31,678 nt of DNA. Source: a virus. The notes below the pieces were generated by a model. It made no database searches. It saw only the letters and a program-made list of their open reading frames with translations, and had not been told where the DNA came from. Each line of letters opens with the position of its first letter. Positions within the stretch are counted from its first letter, which is position 1. The stretch covers positions 1 through 31,678 of the IMG/VR virus record IMGVR_UViG_3300027852_000126; one strand, written 5' to 3'. The position numbers were made by a program, and so were the translations under genes. Of this stretch, positions 1 through 6,756 are shown piece by piece.

Positions 1-935
1 ATATCAGACACTTCGAAGATTGCCCCGTTCAACAAACCTAGCTCACTATTGTTTCTAAGGCAAACTAATCTGTCTCCGACAACAGGGAATGGATCCATGA
101 TACCTTTCAATTTGCGAAGTTTACTGTTGGTTGCTCGCCGTGTCGCGTTCTTACCTACAAGAACCTGATCAAATGACAGCATGGTATCGGTGTCCAGCTT
201 AGTTCCTTTTGGGTGAACCACACAGTTATCCCCATAGTCGCCGATTGTTAACGCTGTTTGATTGCGTGTCTCAGTAGCCATGCGAATAATAGGGCTTTCG
301 GCAGCTTGACGATGAATGTCCGTCAGCATTACATTAGGTTTGACGTTTTCAGTGAAGTAACCAGCGCCTCCGACCGGAGGTAATTGAGCGGGATCACCCA
401 AGACGAGCACCGGTATTCCAAAAGATAGAAGATCCATTCCCATCTGACCATCCACCATAGAACACTCGTCAATTATAACGAGAGCTGCTTCTTTGATGAC
501 ACTATCTGTATTTAGAACAAAGAACGGCTGTTCTGAGTTATCGCTTTCAATTTTAATATCCGCTCGCAGACGTCGTACTTTTGGATGATCGTCGATGTAT
601 TCATCCTTGAGATCGCTGGAGGAAAGTTCCTCAATAAGAGTCTCTAGTTCCAGTTCCAGTTCAACAAGCTTGACACGACTTTTGTCACGAGAATGATATA
701 TAAGACTGTGAATAGTACAAGCGTTTTCACAGCCTTTAGAGCGTAAGACATGAGCGGCCTTACCAGTGTATGCAGCGAAAATAACTTCTCCATCTATACC
801 TTCCGCTAAATGTTTCGCGAGTGTAGTCTTGCCTGTGCCAGCGTACCCAAAGAAGTGGAACACCTGTTCCGATCCGTTCTTGAGCCAATTGTTGACAAGA
901 CGTAGGGCATCTTCCTGCTGATCTGAGAAATTCAT
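1..935 (-). CDS. RecD/Dda-like SF1B DNA helicase, C-terminus cut off by window edge
   Basis: About 311 N-terminal residues are visible, starting at ATG 935. The protein opens with a DQQEDA Q-motif-like stretch, then Walker A GYAGTGKTT (residues 30-38), Walker B with DECSMVD (156-162), and motif III GDPAQLPPV (180-188), followed by TDIHRQ. This set is typical of superfamily 1B 5'-3' helicases such as Dda and RecD2, which use ATP to unwind DNA at phage replication forks. A charged, Glu/Leu-rich stretch around residues 88-125 separates motifs I and II. The gene runs off the left edge, so the C-terminal motifs V and VI are not seen. It follows the SSB-like gene on the same strand, so a replication role fits. 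The family is secure. The exact subfamily is inferred from the motifs only. Confidence 0.9.
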   Translation of the reverse strand, partial: MNFSDQQEDALRLVNNWLKNGSEQVFHFFGYAGTGKTTLAKHLAEGIDGEVIFAAYTGKAAHVLRSKGCENACTIHSLIYHSRDKSRVKLVELELELETLIEELSSSDLKDEYIDDHPKVRRLRADIKIESDNSEQPFFVLNTDSVIKEAALVIIDECSMVDGQMGMDLLSFGIPVLVLGDPAQLPPVGGAGYFTENVKPNVMLTDIHRQAAESPIIRMATETRNQTALTIGDYGDNCVVHPKGTKLDTDTMLSFDQVLVGKNATRRATNSKLRKLKGIMDPFPVVGDRLVCLRNNSELGLLNGAIFEVSD

Positions 936-957
936 ATGTGTCTCCAAGAATAGGTTC

Positions 958-987
958 GAGGAGCGGCGACCGCCACCGCCGCTCCTC
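958..987 (-). terminator. Strong hairpin between SSB-like and helicase genes
   Basis: An 11-bp perfect stem (GAGGAGCGGCG at 958-968 with CGCCGCTCCTC at 977-987) encloses an 8-nt loop. It lies just after the SSB-like gene on the minus strand. No U-run follows it, so it is probably a partial terminator or an mRNA-stabilising hairpin that lets the SSB-like protein be made in excess over the helicase. Confidence 0.6.
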
Positions 988-1013
988 TGTCAAGGTCCGT
1001 TTAGACGCCCAAT

Positions 1014-1874
1014 CTAGAACGGAGCCTCTTCGTCGGCATCTGCACTCGAACCACCGCCGTTCGAGGAGTCGCCAGACCCTGTTTCCGAGACTTTCCCTTC
1101 GGTTTCAACAGCCGCTTTAGCCAATCCACCTTCGATCATTTCACGGAATTCACGTGCCGCAGTCAGCATCTCCAAACCAGCCTCGTCTGGCTTGATGAGC
1201 GAACCAATCCAGGTATCACCGAACGGACGGATCGACAAGTTGTAGAACGTCTTGCCTTTCGCAGTCTGCTTAGTGGTAGAAACCTTGGCACGGTTTGCCA
1301 TCAAAGGTGGAGAACCCTTGATAGTATACATCGAAGTCCACCAATCCTTCTGCACCTTGATCTTGGTGCTAGAGAATGGAAGCACACAGTAGCCGATGCT
1401 CTCAGTCCCTGTCTCGTTCAGGATCAGACAGTAGACATAGTGTGTTTCAATGAGGTCCATACCTTCTGGAGTCTTAAAAGGCATACGCTGGCGATCAGCG
1501 TTCTCAGGAGGGATACGTGACCCACCATTCTTCGCAATGATATCGAGGACCAGAGCGCAACCTTCCTCGTGAGAGTCACCACGACCGCCGCCTTTGGAAC
1601 GGGGAACCCATTCAGCCCAGAGATGGTCCTTGTGGATCGGTTGCACGATAACGGGTTGAGGTACAACCTCGCCAGTCACGGAGTTCACCAGATCGCCAGC
1701 TTTCGCAGGATGGTCATCGTCTTCGACCAGCACAGAGTTGCTTTGCATAACGGAGATGAACGGAATTGAAAGGTCGGTGACCTTGACACCTTCAAAGCCT
1801 TCGTGTTTGTGATCACCGTAGTCGTAAGTCTCGACCTCGGATGTCTTGGCCGTAGCCACTTCAGTTTTTGCCAT
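1014..1874 (-). CDS. Probable phage single-stranded DNA-binding protein
   Basis: A 286-residue protein starting at ATG 1874 with an AAGGA ribosome site 7 nt upstream. The C-terminus is the main clue: a Gly/Ser-rich linker leads to an acidic tip ending DADEEAPF, very like the DDxxPF tip of bacterial and phage SSBs that recruits partner proteins. The body is rich in Trp, Tyr and basic residues (KDWWTSMYTIKG, RPFGDTWIG), in line with an OB-like fold, but I cannot confirm the fold by eye. It sits directly before the RecD/Dda-like helicase and downstream of the SNF2-like helicase, so it belongs to the replication/recombination block. A strong hairpin after its stop may raise its output. The SSB role is an inference from tip and context. 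Confidence 0.6.
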   Translation of the reverse strand: MAKTEVATAKTSEVETYDYGDHKHEGFEGVKVTDLSIPFISVMQSNSVLVEDDDHPAKAGDLVNSVTGEVVPQPVIVQPIHKDHLWAEWVPRSKGGGRGDSHEEGCALVLDIIAKNGGSRIPPENADRQRMPFKTPEGMDLIETHYVYCLILNETGTESIGYCVLPFSSTKIKVQKDWWTSMYTIKGSPPLMANRAKVSTTKQTAKGKTFYNLSIRPFGDTWIGSLIKPDEAGLEMLTAAREFREMIEGGLAKAAVETEGKVSETGSGDSSNGGGSSADADEEAPF

Positions 1875-1932
1875 TTGGCGTTCCTTGCTAGTTAGTTTGT
1901 TGATGGGACTTTATGGTCTAGCAGTCCCTGGA

Positions 1933-2022
1933 CTAGTTGTTATAGCTGAGAGGTCGGATCATCCCTCCATTCATCAGGATCCAGTTTTGAATTGGCTCCC
2001 GACTCCATCCTTCATGGTCCAG
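1933..2022 (-). other. Open in-frame extension beyond the amber stop of the 56-aa gene
   Basis: After the TAG at 2023-2025 the same frame stays open for 29 more sense codons to a second TAG at 1933-1935. The extra residues (LDHEGWSREPIQNWILMNGG and so on) look protein-like. Nothing else occupies this stretch, which is otherwise the leader of the SSB-like gene. It may be a readthrough tail, a recent nonsense mutation or chance. No readthrough signal was recognised. Confidence 0.25.
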
Positions 2023-2193
2023 CTATTCGCAGTCTAGAAGAAGTTCAATATCTCCTAGAGTAAAACTATGATCAGGGGTCAGATGTAGATCATGATCCTC
2101 ACCACATTGATAAACAGCACCAGAAGAAAGTAGTTTTTGGGCCTTCTCTTCAGATAACTCATGTGTGACATCACTTATGACAAGATATCTCAT
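2023..2193 (-). CDS. Small conserved-looking phage protein, 56 aa
   Basis: The product begins MRYLVISDVTHELSEEKAQ. ATG 2193 has a GAAGGAA ribosome site 6 nt upstream and lies 2 nt after the stop of the preceding gene, so it is part of the same transcription unit. The protein is acidic, with a short beta-like N-terminus and a Leu-rich end (LGDIELLLDCE). No family is recognised. The frame continues open past its amber stop, so the mature protein could be longer if the stop is read through. Confidence 0.6.
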   Translation of the reverse strand: MRYLVISDVTHELSEEKAQKLLSSGAVYQCGEDHDLHLTPDHSFTLGDIELLLDCE

Positions 2194-2195
2194 AT

Positions 2196-2744
2196 CTATT
2201 CCTTCACCTTAGCTACACGTTGTCGGAAAATACCGAACGTCTCCTTGGGTAACTCCACACCCTCACCAAGCTGTTCCTTCACCCACGCGTTGAGTGTAGC
2301 GTGGTGAACGCTAAATTGTTCTGTCATAACCAGTGGCATTTTGATCTTCTTGACTGCCTCCTGGAATTTCTCGTAGTTGGCATCGTCGCCCTTTGCGAAC
2401 TTGAACACCAGCTCTCGCTTCACGATGTGGCCATATTCATGATCGTCCAACCACTTAATAGCAGGCACACGCTTTTCGCCAGCAATAGATGAGCGGATAT
2501 CTTCCTTGACCTCTAGTGTGCGGCCATCCTTGAGCAGCAGCTTCCCATTCATACCCTCTGTGGCAGCGGGTATGCGTATCTCTGCGATGTCCTTACGGTC
2601 GTCCTTGGCAGCTTCCAGAGCTAGTTCAGCGGCCTCTACTGCTGCGTCAGCAGCCACCAACTCATCTGCGAGCTGCATTAGAACTATCTCAAGATTTCCT
2701 GGAATTGCTTCGTCTTTAAATGCGGCGTATGGATCGTCGGTCAT
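2196..2744 (-). CDS. Coiled-coil phage protein of unknown function, replication block
   Basis: A 182-residue protein starting at ATG 2744, with CAGGAG spaced well upstream. Residues about 18-55 are an Ala/Glu/Leu-rich coiled coil. A middle part (KLLLKDGRTLEVKEDIRSSI) and a C-terminal domain with alternating charged and hydrophobic residues follow. There are no cysteines and no nuclease or nucleotide-binding motif is visible. Its place between the SNF2-like helicase and the SSB-like gene suggests a DNA-replication or recombination accessory role. That is context only, and the family is not recognised. Confidence 0.7.
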   Translation of the reverse strand: MTDDPYAAFKDEAIPGNLEIVLMQLADELVAADAAVEAAELALEAAKDDRKDIAEIRIPAATEGMNGKLLLKDGRTLEVKEDIRSSIAGEKRVPAIKWLDDHEYGHIVKRELVFKFAKGDDANYEKFQEAVKKIKMPLVMTEQFSVHHATLNAWVKEQLGEGVELPKETFGIFRQRVAKVKE

Positions 2745-2802
2745 ATCTACTCCTGGGCTATCTGTTTGATCAACCTACCTTATCCGGTAGCGGGTGACAA
2801 CA

Positions 2803-3141
2803 TCAAAATATCTTGGTGACAATCTCAGTGTATTCACCGTGTCTTCCACTCCATTGTAAGAACTTCACTCTACCATCATTGTAGTGAGCAGCGACCGCCG
2901 TTGACATTCCGATCAATCCAGGATTGCCGATAAGTAATAGAAAGTCATCATCATTAAACCCAGACAACTTATCGTGAATTTCACCTAGTATGAGTTCCGG
3001 ATCAAATGGATGGGCAGAAGGGGAGAGGACATAGACGATTTTCCCCCATTTTTCAGCTTTGTTGATTGATTGGAAACGCGGAACAAGCTCACGTCTCGTC
3101 TGATCAAATTTCATCTGTTGTTGTATAGCGTAAACGGTCAT
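2803..3141 (-). CDS. Conserved-looking phage protein, 112 aa, coupled to the SNF2-like helicase
   Basis: Start chosen at ATG 3141 (MTVYAIQQQMKFDQ). It overlaps the helicase stop in an ATGA arrangement, and GGAAGGA lies 6 nt upstream. The in-frame ATG 6 nt earlier (3147) would put the ribosome site directly against the start codon. The chain has an N-terminal Gln-rich segment and a C-terminal part with hydrophobic strands (FLLLIGNPGLIGMSTAVAAHY). No catalytic motif is visible. Translational coupling suggests it works with, or in step with, the helicase. Function unknown. Confidence 0.75.
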   Translation of the reverse strand: MTVYAIQQQMKFDQTRRELVPRFQSINKAEKWGKIVYVLSPSAHPFDPELILGEIHDKLSGFNDDDFLLLIGNPGLIGMSTAVAAHYNDGRVKFLQWSGRHGEYTEIVTKIF

Positions 3142-4607
3142 ATCCATTCCTTCCAGGGATCACCTTGTATCTCTGTGGCGATATCCTTCTTGTTTCGGAG
3201 ATTGTCGACAATGCGTTCATCAACAGTATCGTTAGCCACAAGGTCAATATAATTAACTGGATGCTCGTCCATTCCAGCTCGGTGACAGCGATCCTCAGAT
3301 TGTAATCTATCTATAAGTCGAAAACTGTTAGAGTAGTACACCATTGTTTTCGCTTGAGTAAGAGTTAGACCTGGACCACCCTTCTGGGCAGTTCCGACAA
3401 ACCACTTTGCATCACCAGCTTGGAACGCTAGTTTATTTTTCTCAGCTGTATCGTCATCCACTGATCCATCATAGCGAACAGCATCTTTACCCAAGAGGTC
3501 CATCAATTGGTCCACGTCGTGTGTGAAACGCGCCCATACTATTGTTGGCGTATGGATCGTATCACGGATATCCTCCATTATCTTCAGTCGGGGATTCTTA
3601 TCACTGAACATATGAACCGGTTCATCTTCACCAACTGGGACATAATTACATGCGATCTGCTGAAAGCGTAATAACTTTACGATTGGAAGCTCAGCAGTAA
3701 TTATCTCGTCACCTACTTCCAACATAAGTTCTTCACTTAGAGTCTCATATGCCGCTTTCTGCTCTCGACTCATGTCGAAATAACGCTTGGAATATAATTT
3801 CGGAGGCAAGTCCAAAACATCATCTTTTAGTACGCGATCAGTTATCTCAGCTAACCATTTCTTTAGGACATCTAGATTCTGGTATTCTAGTAGCTTATCA
3901 TACCCTGGATCATAACCGTGTAGTTTCTGACAATCAGCTCTAGTAAACCATCGCCCAAAGAACTGTTTGAACTCTACAGATCCGTGGATACCTTTGTTTT
4001 TCCAGAAGTACTCGTCAAGGAAACGAATTTGACTATAGAGGTCGAATGGTCCGACAGCCACGGGGGTTCCGGTAAGGATACGACGATACTCTGCATACTT
4101 ACCAGAAGCGACAATTGACTTTGTTCGTTTAGCATTTGGGGTCTTGACGTTATGAGCTTCATCGAGGACATACAGACACTTCCTTGCTTTTAGAAACTTC
4201 CAGATGAAGTCTTTACCCTCCTTTGTCATGAAGGCATTGTAGCTTATGAGAAGAATCGCCAATCCGTCCCAATTCATAAGCGCGTTCATGTTACGCTTAT
4301 GAGCTTTGGTGTTCTTCTTAGCTGTGAGGAATACCTGCACCATGGTATCAAACACGTACTCAGGTGGCATATGTTTGGGAATTTCGTCTGTGTTCCAGTT
4401 ACGCTCAACTCCAGGAGGAGCGACAACCACTAATGCATCAATTCTTTTATTCTCATATAGATAACAAGCTGTGTCAACAATAGGTTTAGTCTTTGCTGTA
4501 CCTTGTTCCCATAGTAAGCCCCATGACTTCTCTTCAACGTGATCATCTAGGTGCGATAGCTGATGATCGAACGGCTTAATGGTATGTGGGTAATCTTGAA
4601 TTTCCAT
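3138..4607 (-). CDS. SNF2-like superfamily 2 DNA helicase/translocase
   Basis: A 489-residue protein starting at ATG 4607 after AGGAG. Motifs appear in order: FDHQ Q-like region (13-16), motif I EQGTAKTK (34-41), VVVAPPGVERNW motif Ia (60-71), motif II LDEAH (148-152), motif III LTGTPV (178-183), motif V region GGPGLTLTQA (410-419) and motif VI QSEDRCHR (436-443). This is the phage SNF2/DEAD family of ATP-driven translocases that remodel DNA or help recombination. Motif I has Ala where Gly is usual before Lys-Thr, but the Lys and Thr are kept, so it is probably active. It is the first gene after the 328-bp repeat region, which may hold its promoter. Confidence 0.9.
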   Translation of the reverse strand: MEIQDYPHTIKPFDHQLSHLDDHVEEKSWGLLWEQGTAKTKPIVDTACYLYENKRIDALVVVAPPGVERNWNTDEIPKHMPPEYVFDTMVQVFLTAKKNTKAHKRNMNALMNWDGLAILLISYNAFMTKEGKDFIWKFLKARKCLYVLDEAHNVKTPNAKRTKSIVASGKYAEYRRILTGTPVAVGPFDLYSQIRFLDEYFWKNKGIHGSVEFKQFFGRWFTRADCQKLHGYDPGYDKLLEYQNLDVLKKWLAEITDRVLKDDVLDLPPKLYSKRYFDMSREQKAAYETLSEELMLEVGDEIITAELPIVKLLRFQQIACNYVPVGEDEPVHMFSDKNPRLKIMEDIRDTIHTPTIVWARFTHDVDQLMDLLGKDAVRYDGSVDDDTAEKNKLAFQAGDAKWFVGTAQKGGPGLTLTQAKTMVYYSNSFRLIDRLQSEDRCHRAGMDEHPVNYIDLVANDTVDERIVDNLRNKKDIATEIQGDPWKEWI

Positions 4608-4935
4608 GCTGATCTCCTGTTTACGGCACTTTAGCCCAAGGGTGCAGGTAAGACAACATCGCTGACTCCACTGACTTCACTCGTGAAGTGTCTTTTGGCC
4701 CCAAGTGAGGGCATCTCAAGTTATTGTTTTTATTTACTTTATTTATCATTGACTTTACTTACTTTACTTACTTTACTAAAAACAACCACCAGCTAAACGC
4801 CCCGGCCCCAGCAATTTGCAAACTGGTAGTGCCAGTAGTGCAAGTGAAGTCAGCAGAAAATCTTTTAAGCAATAACAATGCGGTAAGACTTGTGAGATGC
4901 CCTCACTTGACTCCACTTGACTTCACTAGTAGCAT
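4608..4935. promoter_or_regulatory. Gene-free 328-bp region, candidate origin or control region
   Basis: This is the longest gap among the packed minus-strand genes and it separates the replication block from the lysis block. It holds nested inverted and direct repeats, four copies of a GTGAAGT/ACTTCAC-type motif (4672-4681, 4683-4690, 4843-4851, 4919-4927), a hairpin ACTTCAC-TC-GTGAAGT at 4675-4690, and an AT-rich run of tandem TTTACTTAC units around 4750-4778. These are the hallmarks of an iteron-type origin or a multi-site operator. No clear sigma70 promoter was found. Confidence 0.5.
4664..4927. repeat. Nested repeats: 17-bp inverted repeats flanked by direct repeats
   Basis: A perfect 17-bp inverted repeat, CAAGTGAGGGCATCTCA at 4702-4718 and its complement at 4893-4909, encloses 174 nt. 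Outside it lies a direct repeat: GACTCCACTGACTTCACT at 4664-4681 and GACTCCACTTGACTTCACT at 4909-4927, differing by one inserted T. The pattern resembles a small transposable element with terminal repeats and a duplicated target, but the enclosed stretch has no gene. A replication origin or recombination site is equally possible. Confidence 0.75.
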
Positions 4936-5442
4936 TTAGCGCAGCATCTCGTAGTGTGGTCCATCAATAAAATCAGGTCCTGGATGACGGACTGTGTATG
5001 CTCGGACTGCCTTTTTCATGGCCGCAGCGTATCGCTCTGGGCTGTCCAGAGTCTTAGGAGCGTACTCATCGAGTTCTTTGTCCCATACACCACCCCACCT
5101 GAGTTCGCAATCCATCTCACGGCTTAGATAAGCCATTGCGCCAGCAATAGGATAGATCAACGGCCATTCCCAACGTGCTGAACCAACCCAAGGGACGAGG
5201 TCGACCGCTTCTCCGTATTCACTGACCTGCTTCTGGTGTTTGGACTTGCGATTGCGCCCATCCAACTTTGATGCGCCTTGCCTGTATAGCCTGTTCTGCA
5301 TGGACGCTGTGCGGAGACCACCATCTGCCAAGATTGTAAAGTCGACCGTTGTGATCTTGATGCATTCCTTGACAAGTTCTACCAGCCTTGGGTGAACTCC
5401 TTGTAGGCTTTTAAGTGAATTTTTACCTAGACGATAGGTCAT
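4936..5442 (-). CDS. Endolysin, M15-type peptidase (L-alanyl-D-glutamate or D-Ala carboxypeptidase type)
   Basis: A 168-residue cytoplasmic lysin that cuts peptide links in the cell-wall peptidoglycan at the end of infection. The zinc-site motifs of the M15/VanY-like family are visible: SKHQ (His69), EAVDLVPW (Asp81) and DGPHYE (His163). The length suits a single-domain endolysin like that of phage T5. There is no signal peptide, so it needs the holin encoded about 1 kb upstream. The start ATG 5442 overlaps the preceding stop as TAATG, with GGAGAAG ahead. It is the last gene of the lysis cassette. Confidence 0.88.
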   Translation of the reverse strand: MTYRLGKNSLKSLQGVHPRLVELVKECIKITTVDFTILADGGLRTASMQNRLYRQGASKLDGRNRKSKHQKQVSEYGEAVDLVPWVGSARWEWPLIYPIAGAMAYLSREMDCELRWGGVWDKELDEYAPKTLDSPERYAAAMKKAVRAYTVRHPGPDFIDGPHYEMLR

Positions 5443-5762
5443 TACTTCTTCTCCATTCTTTCCAGCATCCTGTCGATCCGTGAGGTTAGGTTGCCCATAG
5501 ATGAAATTAATCGCTCCTCACTAAGCAGCATCTTCTGCTCCATATCAGCGAGTCTGTTTCCGCTGACATATTTCTCAGCGACTTGTAATTTGAATTCATG
5601 CAGTTCATCTGACAACGCTTGATGAGAAACCTTTACCGCAGACGAATTGTCCATAACTTTACGCCATAGGTTCCATATAAGAGTTCCGAATATACCAGAT
5701 ACGGTAACTGCGAGACCTAAGATACTCAGAAGTTCTGGCAGTGTTATTGTCATTCCGTTCAT
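5442..5762 (-). CDS. Small membrane-anchored coiled-coil protein of the lysis cassette
   Basis: A 106-residue protein with one N-terminal hydrophobic helix (about residues 10-32, LLSILGLAVTVSGIFGTLIW) followed by a long charged coiled coil to the C-terminus. The start ATG 5762 overlaps the Rz1 stop as ATGA. It lies between the spanin pair and the endolysin, so it may be a second holin, an antiholin or another lysis helper. One membrane helix plus a cytoplasmic or periplasmic coiled coil is seen in several phage holin-associated families. No specific family is claimed. Confidence 0.75.
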   Translation of the reverse strand: MNGMTITLPELLSILGLAVTVSGIFGTLIWNLWRKVMDNSSAVKVSHQALSDELHEFKLQVAEKYVSGNRLADMEQKMLLSEERLISSMGNLTSRIDRMLERMEKK

Positions 5763-6073
5763 TGGCTCGTGATCCTTTCATCGCGTTTCACATAGAAATC
5801 TTTTAGAGACTGAAGTTGTAATCCACAGGCAATCAGATTAGATCGATCATTAAGCCAGAAGAATTCCACCTCCGCTTGGGTAAGGCCACCCTCTGGTAGA
5901 AGAATTGGTCGCTCACAAGCGACTGTCAATCCCTCTGGAGGATCTACAAGGATAGGTGGTTCAACGGATCCTATTGATCCTGAGCACGCTGTCAGCACCA
6001 ATGGCGCGGCGATCAGCATCAGGGTCACTTTCTCCCTCAACCAGTAAATCCTCAATTTCTCTGTTACGTTCAT
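5759..6073 (-). CDS. Rz1-like outer-membrane spanin lipoprotein (o-spanin)
   Basis: A 104-residue protein with a signal sequence ending in lipobox LVLTAC (Cys30), so a predicted lipoprotein. A short, Pro-containing mature region follows (SVEPPILVDPPEGL). The start is ATG 6073, not the TTG just upstream. It begins inside the Rz-like gene in another frame, which is the classical embedded or overlapping Rz/Rz1 arrangement. Together the pair would bridge and fuse inner and outer membranes in the last step of lysis of a Gram-negative host. Confidence 0.85.
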   Translation of the reverse strand: MNVTEKLRIYWLREKVTLMLIAAPLVLTACSGSIGSVEPPILVDPPEGLTVACERPILLPEGGLTQAEVEFFWLNDRSNLIACGLQLQSLKDFYVKRDERITSQ

Positions 6074-6335
6074 CAAGTAATCTCTCGAGTTCTGCTTGTC
6101 GTTGTCTAGCTTCCTCTAAGGCTATTGCATTAGCCTCGATTTGACGGTGACGCTCTTCCTGGATTGCCGTTTGGTATTTTGTCTCGATATCCGCGACACC
6201 ATTGTCGTAACCACTGTCATAGATCCACCACAGGAAAAACACAACGGCGAGCACAGCCAAGAGGTACGGCAAAAGACGTGTGAATACAACCCCAAGGCGC
6301 TTTCCGAGCATGGATATTACAAAGGACACTAACAT
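5961..6335 (-). CDS. Rz-like inner-membrane spanin (i-spanin)
   Basis: Start chosen at ATG 6335 (MLVSFVISMLGKRL) because AGAGG lies 5 nt upstream. An upstream in-frame ATG at 6377 has no ribosome site. The 124-residue product has one membrane helix (about 21-38, LLPYLLAVLAVVFFLWW) and a long Glu/Arg-rich coiled coil (50-100) facing the periplasm. The C-terminal part of the gene overlaps the Rz1 gene by 113 nt in a different frame. Role: partner of the lipoprotein in membrane fusion during lysis. Confidence 0.85.
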   Translation of the reverse strand: MLVSFVISMLGKRLGVVFTRLLPYLLAVLAVVFFLWWIYDSGYDNGVADIETKYQTAIQEERHRQIEANAIALEEARQRQAELERLLDERNREIEDLLVEGESDPDADRRAIGADSVLRINRIR

Positions 6336-6466
6336 ACCGACCTCTGGGGACACGCTGGTGCCAAGCCTGCGCACCATAGGGCAACCAACGCGGCCACAGG
6401 GCGTCCGCTTACGGCCTTAACGGCCTTGTGTTGGGGCATTGGTGCTGTGTTGTTACTTTTGGGCAT
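6329..6466 (-). CDS. Doubtful 45-aa ORF between holin and Rz
   Basis: The ORF starts at ATG 6466 inside the end of the holin gene and stops at the Rz start, so it fills the gap exactly. The product is basic with a hydrophobic stretch (VAALVALWCAGLAPAC) and no acidic residue. Its DNA has no GA and only one TC dinucleotide between 6351 and 6465, unlike its neighbours. It could be a short membrane protein or merely an acquired spacer that stays open by chance. Confidence 0.25.
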   Translation of the reverse strand: MPKSNNTAPMPQHKAVKAVSGRPVAALVALWCAGLAPACPQRSVC

Positions 6467-6746
6467 CCTGCGGGTCCTCCACTGCTTCAATACCACCAAT
6501 CTGAACCGTATCCTTAGCAAATCGTAGATCATTGACATCAGTGACAGTGGATCCTGCAAAGTAGCTGACGATTATGGTAGTACACATACCAAATATTGTA
6601 CCCAAGAGAAACGACAGATTCTCTATTCGGTCGGCTGCTCCGTCTTTGGTCACACCATAGACCAGCATCCATCCACCAACGGAGAGCATGAACCAGAATG
6701 CTATCCATGCCATCTGTCGGCGATTTTTAAAACGTGTGTCATTCAT
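6453..6746 (-). CDS. Probable holin with two membrane helices
   Basis: A 97-residue protein with two hydrophobic helices (about 11-31, with WIAFWFMLSVGGWMLVYGV, and 44-65, with SFLLGTIFGMCTTIIVSYFAG), a charged N-terminus and an acidic, soluble C-terminus (VEDPQDAQK). Size, topology and position at the head of the lysis cassette fit a class II-type holin that forms the pore releasing the endolysin. It starts at ATG 6746, with AGGA upstream, right after the receptor-binding-like gene. The holin call rests on topology and context, as holins share little sequence. Confidence 0.75.
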   Translation of the reverse strand: MNDTRFKNRRQMAWIAFWFMLSVGGWMLVYGVTKDGAADRIENLSFLLGTIFGMCTTIIVSYFAGSTVTDVNDLRFAKDTVQIGGIEAVEDPQDAQK

Positions 6747-6756
6747 CTCTATATTC

